Shown: piece after piece, positions 1 through 8,024 of the stretch
Layout: each line of letters begins with the position of its first letter
Numbering within the stretch: the stretch's first letter is position 1
Assembly: GCA_964435775.1 (NCBI GenBank)
Contig: CAYTAP010000087.1
Coordinates: 1 to 17,877 of the forward strand
Source: CAYTAP01 sp964435775
GTDB lineage: Bacteria; Planctomycetota; Phycisphaerae; Tepidisphaerales; Tepidisphaeraceae
Length of the DNA stretch: 17,877 nucleotides
Direction: 5' to 3'
The notes under the pieces: model-generated
Seen by the model: only the letters and a program-made list of their open reading frames with translations
Told to the model about the DNA's origin: nothing
The model's database searches: none
Translations under genes and position numbers: made by a program

Positions 1-230
1 CCTATGCCGCGCGGGCCGTTGTTGCTAGGAGGGGTGTGGGGAGGGAGGGGCGGTGGTGCTGCGGGGGGGGAGAGTTGGTAAGATGAGTCACGGTGTGGAC
101 GTGGCAGGGCGGTAGGATGATATCAGGAGATGCGGGCACTGGCGAAACGGGATTGGAAAAGCAGGAAGCGCAGCCTCCACAGAGGCCTGCGCGGCGGTCT
201 TCACGGCGGTTTCCAGATGGGAGCAGGCGT
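1..230. other. G-rich leader without a convincing gene
   Basis: No ORF here reads like a protein. An open frame runs into the GntR gene from position 93, but its extra 46 residues are low-complexity and unlike the start of any GntR protein. The stretch is strongly purine/G-biased, with a run of four G-tracts (31-50) and an eight-G run (63-70). I see no promoter with good -35/-10 matches; TGGACG (96-101) and TGATAT (118-123), 16 nt apart, are the nearest and are weak. Confidence 0.5.
31..50 (+). promoter_or_regulatory. Putative G-quadruplex motif upstream of the regulator gene
   Basis: Four G-tracts (GGGG, GGGG, GGG, GGGG) are separated by loops of 3, 1 and 1 nt, which meets the usual pattern for an intramolecular G-quadruplex on the plus (coding) strand. 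It lies about 180 nt upstream of the GntR start. Any role is inference; short-loop G-tracts are often stable but also arise by chance in G-rich DNA. Confidence 0.35.
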
Positions 231-1079
231 ATGACGGAACGCACAAGCGAAAAGGATTCAATGTCAGTCAGCTTCAAAGACCGCGCGTATCAGCATATCC
301 GTGCCAAGATTTTGCATGGCGGGTTGGCGGCCGGAGCGCGGCTGTCGGAAGAGGCGCTGGCGATGGAGATCGGGATCAGCCGAACGCCGGTCCGCGAGGC
401 GCTGAGCCGGTTGGCCAGCGAGGGGCTGGCGCGCCAGTTGCCGCATTACGGCGTGTTCGTTCGCAAGTTTGAGCGGGAGGAGTTGTCGGAGTTGTATGAC
501 CTGCGCGTGATGCTCGAAAGCTATGCGGCCGGTCATGCGGCGATGAAGCGCTCGGAAGCGCAGTTGATGGAATTGGACATCATCTGTTCGAGTTTGCGCG
601 AGGTGGCCGAGGAGTTTCGGGAATCGGGCGCGAGTATTTTGGAGGGGAAGATGGGCGAGCGTCAGATGGGGCTGGACGTGCAGTTTCATACGCTGATCCT
701 GGAGGCGTCGGAGCGGCCGCAGACGATCAAGGTGGCGTCGGACCTTCGCTTGCTGACGCAAATCTGTGGTCGGCGTCGGCTGATGCCGACAGAGGGGATC
801 GAGCACATCCTGGCCAAGACATATNNNNNNNNNNATCGGGAGCATCAGGCGATTTTGAAGGCGTTGCAGGATCAGGATGCGGCGGCGGCGCAGAAGTGGA
901 TGCGGGTACACCTTGAGCGCGGGAAGCTTGAGGGCCTGGCGGCATTTGATCGGTGGGAGGATGAGCAGCGTGAGGGGAAAGATGGGGAATCCAAGGATGA
1001 GTTGGCGCATTACCGCAAAGCGGGGCAAAGCGTGGTTGAGCCGGATCGTCCGGTGAGCGGATCGTGGGCGGGATTTTGA
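231..1079 (+). CDS. GntR-family transcriptional regulator, FCD (FadR) subfamily, with an assembly gap inside
   Basis: This is a DNA-binding repressor or activator that responds to a small carboxylate or sugar acid. An N-terminal winged helix (residues ~13-79) carries the GntR signature: SEEALA, then ISRTPVREAL and a wing ending GVFVRKF. A helical FCD ligand domain follows, with the expected metal-site residues D149 and H153 (LDVQFH), H205 (REHQAIL) and H227 (MRVHLERG); the last two assume the Ns equal real length. The protein is about 282 aa, slightly longer than usual because of a charged C-terminal tail. I chose ATG 231 because GGGAG sits 7 nt upstream; ATG 261 (AAAGGA upstream, giving MSVSFKDR) is nearly as good. 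Ten Ns (825-834) replace sequence just before the third metal His, and the frame is consistent across them. FCD regulators commonly control sugar-acid catabolism, which fits the lyase at the operon end. The ligand is unknown. Confidence 0.93.
   Translation: MTERTSEKDSMSVSFKDRAYQHIRAKILHGGLAAGARLSEEALAMEIGISRTPVREALSRLASEGLARQLPHYGVFVRKFEREELSELYDLRVMLESYAAGHAAMKRSEAQLMELDIICSSLREVAEEFRESGASILEGKMGERQMGLDVQFHTLILEASERPQTIKVASDLRLLTQICGRRRLMPTEGIEHILAKTYXXXXREHQAILKALQDQDAAAAQKWMRVHLERGKLEGLAAFDRWEDEQREGKDGESKDELAHYRKAGQSVVEPDRPVSGSWAGF
825..834. other. 10-N scaffold gap
   Basis: Ten consecutive undetermined bases lie inside the GntR/FCD coding region. Ten is a placeholder often used by scaffolders, so the true length may differ. 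The protein alignment pattern (AKTY, four unknown residues, REHQAIL) looks plausible for the FCD family, so any length error is probably small. Confidence 0.98.
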
Positions 1080-1097
1080 GGGATGGGGGCGGGCGTT

Positions 1098-1110
1098 GCG
1101 GCCAGGCCGC
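1098..1110. promoter_or_regulatory. Perfect 13-nt palindrome GCGGCC-A-GGCCGC
   Basis: An exact inverted repeat with 6-nt arms around a single central base, 19 nt after the regulator's stop codon. A one-base loop cannot fold as a tight hairpin, so as DNA it fits a dimeric protein site better than a terminator. It is all G/C apart from the centre, so chance in GC-rich DNA is a real alternative. Confidence 0.25.
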
Positions 1111-1173
1111 GCGTGATCGAGGGGGGGTGGGGAAAAAGATTCAACGGATTGGGAACGGAGATGTATTGTTGGA

Positions 1174-1186
1174 CGACAGGGTGTCG
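1174..1186. promoter_or_regulatory. Candidate operator palindrome CGACA-GGG-TGTCG
   Basis: A perfect inverted repeat with 5-nt arms and a 3-nt centre, 57 nt upstream of the first glycosidase start and beside a weak -35-like TTGTTG (1166-1171). A second, imperfect dyad around ACATGT (1196-1209) follows. FCD-type GntR proteins bind short odd-spaced dyads near the promoters they control. This is the only large intergenic space before the operon, so it is the natural place for an operator. The link to the adjacent regulator is inferred. Confidence 0.35.
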
Positions 1187-1243
1187 GGCAATTTTGCATA
1201 CATGTGTCCGGATGAAGCCGCAAGAGGATTTACAAGGAAGATC

Positions 1244-4200
1244 ATGAAGCATGCGACGATGAGGCCGGTTGATCAGAGAGCCGCGGGACATGGGATGGGC
1301 AAATGGTTGCTGGGGGCGGCCATTATGGGAGCAATCGGGATGGCATCACCTTCAATTAGTTACGGCGAAGGTCTGACGGCGGCAGAGGCGCTGGATGGAG
1401 CGATTTCGATCAAGTCGCAGGAAGCGGTGCAGTATGTTCCGGTGAAGGATGTCGAGTCGAAGGTGCCTTGGACTCCGGGAACGATGCAGATCGACGGGAA
1501 CCTGTCGGACTGGTCGAAGTTGGGCGCGCCGGCGGTCGTGCTGGCGGGTAAGGATTACACGACGTGGTTCAAGGGAGACTACAAGGGGGCAGCGGATCTG
1601 TCGGCGTCGGTGTGGCTCTGCCGGGATGATCATTATCTGTATGTGGCGGTGAAGATCGAGGACGATCAGCTTCCGTCGCCGGAGCGGATCAACATTGGCT
1701 TTGCCGATGGGAAGACCAAGCCGATTCACGGGTGGCGTGATGTGGGCGCGCGGGCGGGCGCGGATGACGTGGACAACATTTTCGTCCTGGGCAAGGATGG
1801 GAAGATCGGGCTGTACTGGTCGCACATCCAGACGCGGATGGACACCGACGTGGCGCAGAATTCCTTCGGCAGCGAGTCGGAGCGCTTGGCACTGTTGGAG
1901 CAGGGGCAGGCGAGCACGGTGGGTCGGGGCAAGATCATCAGCAGAATGTCGCGGCAGGTGGAGGGGGGCAAGTCGGTGACGTATTTTGAGGCGGCATATC
2001 CCTGGGCGACGCTGATGCCATATTCGCCGGTCAGCTATCAGCCTCTCAAGTTCAACATTTCGGTGCAGGACAAGGATGGGGAAGGCGCCGATGCCCGCAA
2101 CGGCGCGGTGGCGTGGCTGCCGGGGATCGTGGGGACATATGATGCCGGTCACTGGGTGAATCTGACGTTCGCGCCGGCGCCGGGGCGGAGCGGGGTGGAG
2201 ACCTGGGCGCAGGTTCCGGCGTTCAACTATATCAATCAGAACGTGTCGGCCGAGTTTTCGTTCTACAACCATGGCGCGGCGACCGAGGGGGAGGCGGAAC
2301 TGCTGAGCAATGGGAAAGTCGTTGTGACCTCGAAGGTGAAGCTGCCGGCGGGGTACAGCGCCACGAAGCTGGTGATCAACTCAGAGAAATTGGACGCCGG
2401 GCGCGATGCGTTGCAGGGGCGGTTGACGGTGGCGGGGCAAAAGCCGGTGGAGGTGGTCGTTCATGCCCCCAGCGCCGACAGCAAGATCGCGGTGCACAAG
2501 GTGGCCGAGTATGAGGCGAAGATCGCCACGTTGAAGAAGAACACGCAGGCGCTGGACGCGCTCTATGCCCAGGTGAAGGCGAAGGGTCTGGATACGACGT
2601 ATCCGCTGGCGTATTTGACGCTGGAGAAGATGTTCATTCCGCGAAGCGAGCTGGATCTGAAAGCGGGTGATTCGGTCCGCGTGACGATGAACACGGACTT
2701 TCTGGAATCGCTCTATACAAAGGCGACCGATTACATGCAGACGATCCTGAAGGATCCGAGCAAGCAGTTGAAGATGCCGCCGCGCTTTGATCCGGCGAAG
2801 CTCGTCATGAAGGACGGGTATTACTTTGACGGGGATCGGCCGGTCTTTTTGTGGGGGCCGTGCGTGTTCTGGTATTTGCGGCAGGATCAGCCGCAGGTGA
2901 TCGACCTTGGATTCAATTCCGTGACCACTGAGGTTCCGCAGGATGCGTCGAATCCGGAGGTGAAGGCGCAGATGGAGGCGTGGTACAAGGCGGGGATTTC
3001 GGTGAATGCGACGATCCTGGCGCCATCGGTGATGGCGACGGGCGCCGACGCCAAGCGGCTGGGGTTCCTGAAGGAACACCCGGAGGTGGCGAACGTCGAT
3101 CAGAACAACTTCCTGCCGTTCCTCGTGCAAAGTCCGATCGCGCGGGAGATGATCAAGAAGGACTTCTGGAAGCACTTTCCGCATGTCCGCTCGTACTGGC
3201 TGTGGAACGAGCCGTGGTATTTGAACTATTCGGAGACGACGCGCCAGGATTTCATCAAGAACTATCTTGAGCCGAAGTACAAGACGGTCGATGCGCTGAA
3301 CAAGGTTTGGAAGAGCCATTACAAATCGTTCAATGACATTCAACTGATCCAGTGGCCGGACGCGAACAACTACGCGCCCTGGTATGACTTCCAGCAGTTC
3401 CGGGATGATCTGCTGGGCAATTTTTGGGCCTTCTTGAACAAGACGGCCAAGGACCTCGATCCGAGCAAGCCGACGCATGTGAAGTTCATGGCGGCGTCGC
3501 TGCACTCGGGGAACATGGAGAAGTATCAGCAGCCCTTCGACATCGCCGGGCATGACGGGTCGAGCAGCGACCGGGACATCGTGTTCATGGATTACATGCG
3601 GTCGCTGTTCCCCACTCGTCCGCTCGTGGACACGGAAGTGCATATTTACTACGGCGGCCGCAAACCGGTGGAGATGACGGCGTGGCGGCTGGCGCTGCAT
3701 GGCTTGGCCGACGGCAACTGGTGGTGCTGGCACTCGAATCAGCGGTTCAGCGATTCGCTGGCGAATGCGATCTCGATGAACGCGCTGACGATGTCCGGGC
3801 TGGACATTCAGCGGTTGTTCGATCCGTACATGTATGACTTGAACATGAAGCCGACGAACGTGGCGATTTTGTTCCCCGACGTGGTGGAGCGGCGGAGCGA
3901 CGTCAAGATGGTGCGGATGCGCTTTGAGTTGGCGCCGGCGCTGTATGAGCTGGGCGTGCGTCCGTTTTATGTGGCGGAGGATCGGATTCCCACGGGGGAG
4001 TTGTCCAAGCACAAGCTGCTGCTGGCCAGCGAGTCGGATTACACGAAGGAGAGCACTTACCAGGGTGTCCTGGCGTATGTGAAAAACGGCGGGACGGCGG
4101 TCGTGATGCGCGGCGGGTTCGCACATGACGAGTATGGCAATCCCCGTGATGCCAGTGAGCTCATCCAGCTCAAGGGCGGTGAGGCGTATGGCCCGGATGC

Positions 4201-4645
4201 GCGGATTTATCCGCTGGGCAAGGGGAAGGTCATCTGCATCGACGCGATCGAGAACCAGGCGGACATCGTGGTGGACGGCGGACAGGCGCTGCGCGGCAGC
4301 CCGACGCCGGAGAATTTGAAGCGCCGGACGGTGTATCGTCTGGTGATGGCCAAGTCGATGACGGACCTGGGCTTGAACGACGATGTTCGGATTGTGTCCA
4401 GGGATGGCGCGGAGAATGCGTCGGATCAACTGAATGGATTCGACTGGCGGAGCGCGCCGCTTAAGGATGGCGGATACACGCTGGCGGTTTTGCCGTACGG
4501 CACGGACGGGCCGTTCGACGTGAAGCTTCAGACGGTTCGTCCGATTGCGAAGATCACCAACTTGCTCACCGACACGGACGTGCCGGTTGATGGCTTCAAG
4601 CTGGAGAATGGTCCGAATCTGTTCCGCATTGAACTGAAGAAGTGA
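1244..4645 (+). CDS. Exported GH42-like glycosidase, type A (CBM9-like + GH-A barrel), first copy
   Basis: This is a predicted exported retaining beta-glycosidase of ~1133 aa. A hydrophobic segment at residues 21-34 follows a basic N-region, giving a signal peptide. Residues ~74-275 form a CBM9/DOMON-like module (IDGNLSDW, then LYVAVKIEDD). A helical segment (~400-510, with KAKGLDTTYPLAYL) precedes the barrel (~520-860). Acid/base is E656 in YWLWNEP and nucleophile E798 in LVDTEVH; GNWWCWHSN follows. HPEVANVD and the LNKVW region resemble GH42. Residues ~870-1020 look like the GH42 trimerisation domain (GATase fold without an obvious catalytic triad), followed by a C-terminal beta domain. ATG 1244 has AAGGA 5 nt upstream; the frame is open from 1064, but those extra residues overlap the regulator and are not protein-like. 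The protein is far longer than a typical ~650-700 aa GH42. Substrate specificity cannot be read; galactosidase is only the family default. Confidence 0.85.
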   Translation: MKHATMRPVDQRAAGHGMGKWLLGAAIMGAIGMASPSISYGEGLTAAEALDGAISIKSQEAVQYVPVKDVESKVPWTPGTMQIDGNLSDWSKLGAPAVVLAGKDYTTWFKGDYKGAADLSASVWLCRDDHYLYVAVKIEDDQLPSPERINIGFADGKTKPIHGWRDVGARAGADDVDNIFVLGKDGKIGLYWSHIQTRMDTDVAQNSFGSESERLALLEQGQASTVGRGKIISRMSRQVEGGKSVTYFEAAYPWATLMPYSPVSYQPLKFNISVQDKDGEGADARNGAVAWLPGIVGTYDAGHWVNLTFAPAPGRSGVETWAQVPAFNYINQNVSAEFSFYNHGAATEGEAELLSNGKVVVTSKVKLPAGYSATKLVINSEKLDAGRDALQGRLTVAGQKPVEVVVHAPSADSKIAVHKVAEYEAKIATLKKNTQALDALYAQVKAKGLDTTYPLAYLTLEKMFIPRSELDLKAGDSVRVTMNTDFLESLYTKATDYMQTILKDPSKQLKMPPRFDPAKLVMKDGYYFDGDRPVFLWGPCVFWYLRQDQPQVIDLGFNSVTTEVPQDASNPEVKAQMEAWYKAGISVNATILAPSVMATGADAKRLGFLKEHPEVANVDQNNFLPFLVQSPIAREMIKKDFWKHFPHVRSYWLWNEPWYLNYSETTRQDFIKNYLEPKYKTVDALNKVWKSHYKSFNDIQLIQWPDANNYAPWYDFQQFRDDLLGNFWAFLNKTAKDLDPSKPTHVKFMAASLHSGNMEKYQQPFDIAGHDGSSSDRDIVFMDYMRSLFPTRPLVDTEVHIYYGGRKPVEMTAWRLALHGLADGNWWCWHSNQRFSDSLANAISMNALTMSGLDIQRLFDPYMYDLNMKPTNVAILFPDVVERRSDVKMVRMRFELAPALYELGVRPFYVAEDRIPTGELSKHKLLLASESDYTKESTYQGVLAYVKNGGTAVVMRGGFAHDEYGNPRDASELIQLKGGEAYGPDARIYPLGKGKVICIDAIENQADIVVDGGQALRGSPTPENLKRRTVYRLVMAKSMTDLGLNDDVRIVSRDGAENASDQLNGFDWRSAPLKDGGYTLAVLPYGTDGPFDVKLQTVRPIAKITNLLTDTDVPVDGFKLENGPNLFRIELKK

Positions 4646-4671
4646 ACAAAGATCGATAGAGACTGACGGCG

Positions 4672-4678
4672 AAAGGAG
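4672..4678 (+). promoter_or_regulatory. Strong ribosome binding site AAAGGAG
   Basis: AAAGGAG lies 5 nt before ATG 4684 in the 38-nt gap after the first glycosidase. It fixes the start of the second copy, and no promoter is evident in so short a gap. Co-transcription with the upstream gene is likely. Confidence 0.7.
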
Positions 4679-4683
4679 TCACG

Positions 4684-7600
4684 ATGAACGTCATTGCGAA
4701 GATGGTGCCGGCGTGTGCATTGGCGCTGGCGATCGGGTCGGCGACGTGGGCGGCGGAACCTACGATCGTGGATGCGGCTAAAACAGCCGAGGCGCTGAAC
4801 GGATCGGTCGAGATCAAATCGCAGGACGGCGTTGCGTTCGTGCCGGTGGTGAAGGTCGAGGCGAACGTTCCCTGGCGCACCAGCCCGGTGAAGATCGATG
4901 GTGACTTGTCGGACTGGAAATCAATTCCGCCGACGGCCGTGCTCGAGGGAGACAAGTTTGTCACATGGACGCGAGGCAAATACGCCGGCGCCACGGACCT
5001 GTCAACGAAACTCTGGCTGGCGCGCGACGCCGATTTTCTGTATGTCACCCTGGAGGCGGATGACGACAAGGCGCCTCCGCCGGGCAATGTGGAGCTTGCG
5101 ATCGCGCCGAGCGACAGCCCGCTGATCACCACATGGCGGGATGTCGGGAAGCGCTACGGCGTGGATGACCTGCACCTGGTGTTTTCGCGCGGGAGTGGCG
5201 GCGTCGTGAAGACGGTGTGGCGACACAATCCCGAGCGCATGGCCGTGGAGGCGATCAAAAACGCCTTTGGAACCGAGCAGGAGCGGGCGGAGTTCATCAG
5301 CCAGCGCGAGGATCAGTCCAACCATCCGCGCATCGTCTCCAGCATGGTCAGCCGTACGGAAGGGGGCCGTGAGATCACTTCATTCGAAGTGGCGATTCCG
5401 TGGCGTGTTTTGATTCCGTATGATCCAGTCTCATACAAGCCGTTGAAGCTTGGCGTGGCGTTGCATGACAGCGATGGCGACAGCGGTGGTGTCATGGCGT
5501 GGTCGCCGGGGATCGTTGGCGTTTACAGCGCTGCCCACTTCCCCACGATCAATTTTGAACACCCCGCGCAAACCAGCGGAGTGCAAAGCTGGGCCGCACT
5601 GCCCAACTATCATTATGTCAATCAAAATATCGACTTTGGGTTTGGGTTTTATAATCCGACCAAGGCCGAGATCGACGGCACGCTGACGGTTCAATCAACG
5701 CCGTCCAAAACAGGCGAGCCCCTGTACAGCGCCCCGGTCAAACTGCCCCCCGGCTACAGCCAACCCAAGGTGGCGATTCACTCGGAAAAAGTGGGGGAGG
5801 AGAAGTGCTCGTTCACCGCGAAGCTGACGCTGGCCGACGGGAAAGAGATCACGATTCCCGTGCATACGCCGAGCGTGGATGATTCGATCACAATCATGCC
5901 CCTGGCGTTTATCCAGGCGAAGATTGACCAGTTGAAGAAGAACGTCGCTGTGTTGGAGGGCCTGTACGACCAGGTGAAGGCCAAGGGTCTGGATACGGCG
6001 TATCCGCTGGCCTATTTGTCGTTGCAGAAGATGTTCATCGCCCGGTGCGAGGGGGATCTGCGCGGCGGGGATTCCAAGCGGGTCCTGGAAAACACGGCAT
6101 ACCTCGAAAAGACGTTCCCCATTTACAAGGCGTACATGGAGAGGATCCTCAAGGATCCGTCCGCGCAGTTGCGGGTGCCGCCTCGTTTCGCGCCCGACAA
6201 GCTGACGATCAAGAACGGGTATTATTTCGATGGTGATCGGCCGGTGTTTCTGTGGGGTCCGTGCCTTTTCTGGTACATGCGAGGTGATCAGCATTACACC
6301 TGGGAACTGGGGTTCAATGCCGCAGGTCCGGAGCTGCCCATTGAGAACGAAAAGGCCCAGGCGGACATCAAGAAATATCTTGATGCGTTTGAAGCCAACG
6401 GTGTGCTGGTCAATGCCTCCGTCGGCGGGTCGAAGTTCAATGAGCTGAGGAAGGAGCATCCGGAAGTCGCCAATGTGGACAGCAACAACTTTCTGCCGGT
6501 GATTATTCAGCATCCCTTGGTGCGCAAGCTCGTGGCCGACAACATTCGCAAGGAAATTGATTTCTACAAGCAGTTTCCGGCGGTTCGGACGTATTGGCTC
6601 TGGAACGAGCCTATGTACAGCAACTACTCGGAACTGACCCGCAAGGACTTCATCGAGCAGTACGTCAAGCCGCATTTCAAGACGATCGAGGAGGTGAACA
6701 AGCGGTGGGGTACGGATTTCAAGAGCTTTGATGATGTGCAAATTCAGCGCGATCGGAAGACAAGCCCGGCCGGATGGTATGACTTCCAGCAGTTCCAGGG
6801 GAATTTGTTCGCCGATTTCTTCGGGCTGTTGCACAAGACCGCGCACGAGACCGATCCCACGCGGCCGACGCATGTGAAGTTCATGGCGTTTACGCTGGAC
6901 TTCTTCGACATGGAGCGGCTGATCGCCCTGGGTGGGATCAACGGCCATGATGGCAATCAAAGTTACCGTGACATCCCATTCCTGGACTTCGGGCGTTCGG
7001 TCTTCCCTGACAAGCCCGTCGTGGATACGGAGATCCACCTGCCATGGTCGGACTGGGCGACCGTGTATCGCACGACATGGCTGCTGGCGCTGCATGGGCT
7101 GGCGGATGGCAACTGGTGGTGCTGGCACTCCAACCCGCGTTTCAGCAACTCGGTGGGGAGCGCTGAAAACATGGCGGCCATCACACTCAGCGGGCTGGAT
7201 GTTCAGCGTTTATTCGATCCCTACGTCTATGCCTTGAACAACAAGCCGACCCGGATCGCCACCCTCTTTCCCAAGCCCTTGCCCGGTCGTGGCGGCTTCG
7301 TCAACGGCATTCGCCGTAACTGGGCGCCTGCGCAGTATTCGCTGGGCATTCAGCCTCGATATGTTCCGGAAGACAAAATCGCCGGCGGGGATCTGGACAA
7401 GTACAAGCTCCTGATCGCCGGCAAGACGGGCTTCCCGCTGAACTCGACCTACGAAGGTGTGCTCAAGTGGGTCAAGGATGGCGGCACGGTGATTGTCATT
7501 GGCGACAGTTTCGGTGTGGATGAACTGGGCCGGCCGCGCGATGCATCCGAGCTCATCAAGCCGAACACCGGCGAGGCGTTCACGGATCGCTCGAAGATTT

Positions 7601-8016
7601 ATCCGGTCGGCAAGGGGCATGTCATCATGGTTGATGACAACATTCCAAAGGCGGCCGAGAATGACCTCAACCCGCTTTCCAAATTGACGGTTGTTCGTGA
7701 AGTGATCGCCAAAGCTCAGCAGTCATTGGGCCTGACCGATGATGTGGCGCTGGACATCGATCCATCGCAGAGCAAGTTCTCCGACTTTGACTGGCGCTCG
7801 ACAAAGGTCGGGGATGGCTATGCGCTGCTCCTGGTCCCCGCCAATTGGTGGAATGGCGACGCCAAGTGGTGGAACGAGAACGTCGCCAACACCAAGCTCA
7901 AGACCGTTCGGCCGATCAAGAAGATTGTGAACCTGATCACGCAGCAGGAGATCAAGCCCGGCGATTTCCGGCTCGATCCCGGCGTCAACCTGTTCTATGT
8001 GGAACTTGAGCAATAA
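4684..8016 (+). CDS. Exported GH42-like glycosidase, type A, second copy
   Basis: A paralogue of the preceding gene with the same domain order, 1110 aa. A signal peptide ends near residue 23 (ATWA before AEPT). The CBM9-like module begins around residue 62 (VKIDGDLSDW; LYVTLEADDD). The helical domain has the same KAKGLDTAYPLAYLSL segment, and the barrel begins around residue 510 with NGYYFDGDRPVFLWGP. Catalytic residues by position are E642 in YWLWNEP (acid/base) and E783 in VDTEIH (nucleophile), followed by GNWWCWHSN. A GATase-like domain (~855-1000) keeps the DExxxPRDASELI element, and the C-terminus ends in a beta domain. Similarity to the first copy runs the whole length but is clearly below identity, so the duplication is old and the copies may differ in specificity. 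Likely localisation is periplasm or outside the cell. The exact linkage cleaved is unknown. Confidence 0.87.
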   Translation: MNVIAKMVPACALALAIGSATWAAEPTIVDAAKTAEALNGSVEIKSQDGVAFVPVVKVEANVPWRTSPVKIDGDLSDWKSIPPTAVLEGDKFVTWTRGKYAGATDLSTKLWLARDADFLYVTLEADDDKAPPPGNVELAIAPSDSPLITTWRDVGKRYGVDDLHLVFSRGSGGVVKTVWRHNPERMAVEAIKNAFGTEQERAEFISQREDQSNHPRIVSSMVSRTEGGREITSFEVAIPWRVLIPYDPVSYKPLKLGVALHDSDGDSGGVMAWSPGIVGVYSAAHFPTINFEHPAQTSGVQSWAALPNYHYVNQNIDFGFGFYNPTKAEIDGTLTVQSTPSKTGEPLYSAPVKLPPGYSQPKVAIHSEKVGEEKCSFTAKLTLADGKEITIPVHTPSVDDSITIMPLAFIQAKIDQLKKNVAVLEGLYDQVKAKGLDTAYPLAYLSLQKMFIARCEGDLRGGDSKRVLENTAYLEKTFPIYKAYMERILKDPSAQLRVPPRFAPDKLTIKNGYYFDGDRPVFLWGPCLFWYMRGDQHYTWELGFNAAGPELPIENEKAQADIKKYLDAFEANGVLVNASVGGSKFNELRKEHPEVANVDSNNFLPVIIQHPLVRKLVADNIRKEIDFYKQFPAVRTYWLWNEPMYSNYSELTRKDFIEQYVKPHFKTIEEVNKRWGTDFKSFDDVQIQRDRKTSPAGWYDFQQFQGNLFADFFGLLHKTAHETDPTRPTHVKFMAFTLDFFDMERLIALGGINGHDGNQSYRDIPFLDFGRSVFPDKPVVDTEIHLPWSDWATVYRTTWLLALHGLADGNWWCWHSNPRFSNSVGSAENMAAITLSGLDVQRLFDPYVYALNNKPTRIATLFPKPLPGRGGFVNGIRRNWAPAQYSLGIQPRYVPEDKIAGGDLDKYKLLIAGKTGFPLNSTYEGVLKWVKDGGTVIVIGDSFGVDELGRPRDASELIKPNTGEAFTDRSKIYPVGKGHVIMVDDNIPKAAENDLNPLSKLTVVREVIAKAQQSLGLTDDVALDIDPSQSKFSDFDWRSTKVGDGYALLLVPANWWNGDAKWWNENVANTKLKTVRPIKKIVNLITQQEIKPGDFRLDPGVNLFYVELEQ

Positions 8017-8024
8017 GGATGTGC

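Noticed and set aside
1064..1243. 60-residue N-terminal extension of the first glycosidase, starting inside the regulator gene
   Set aside because: The extension would precede and bury the signal peptide, has no protein-like features, and ATG 1244 has a proper ribosome site.
2381..4429. 682-aa open frame on the minus strand
   Set aside because: Same pattern: antisense to the first glycosidase, low-complexity basic composition, no ribosome site or domain signal.
5695..7128. 477-aa open frame on the minus strand
   Set aside because: Antisense shadow of the second glycosidase; the plus-strand protein has clear catalytic motifs across the same interval.
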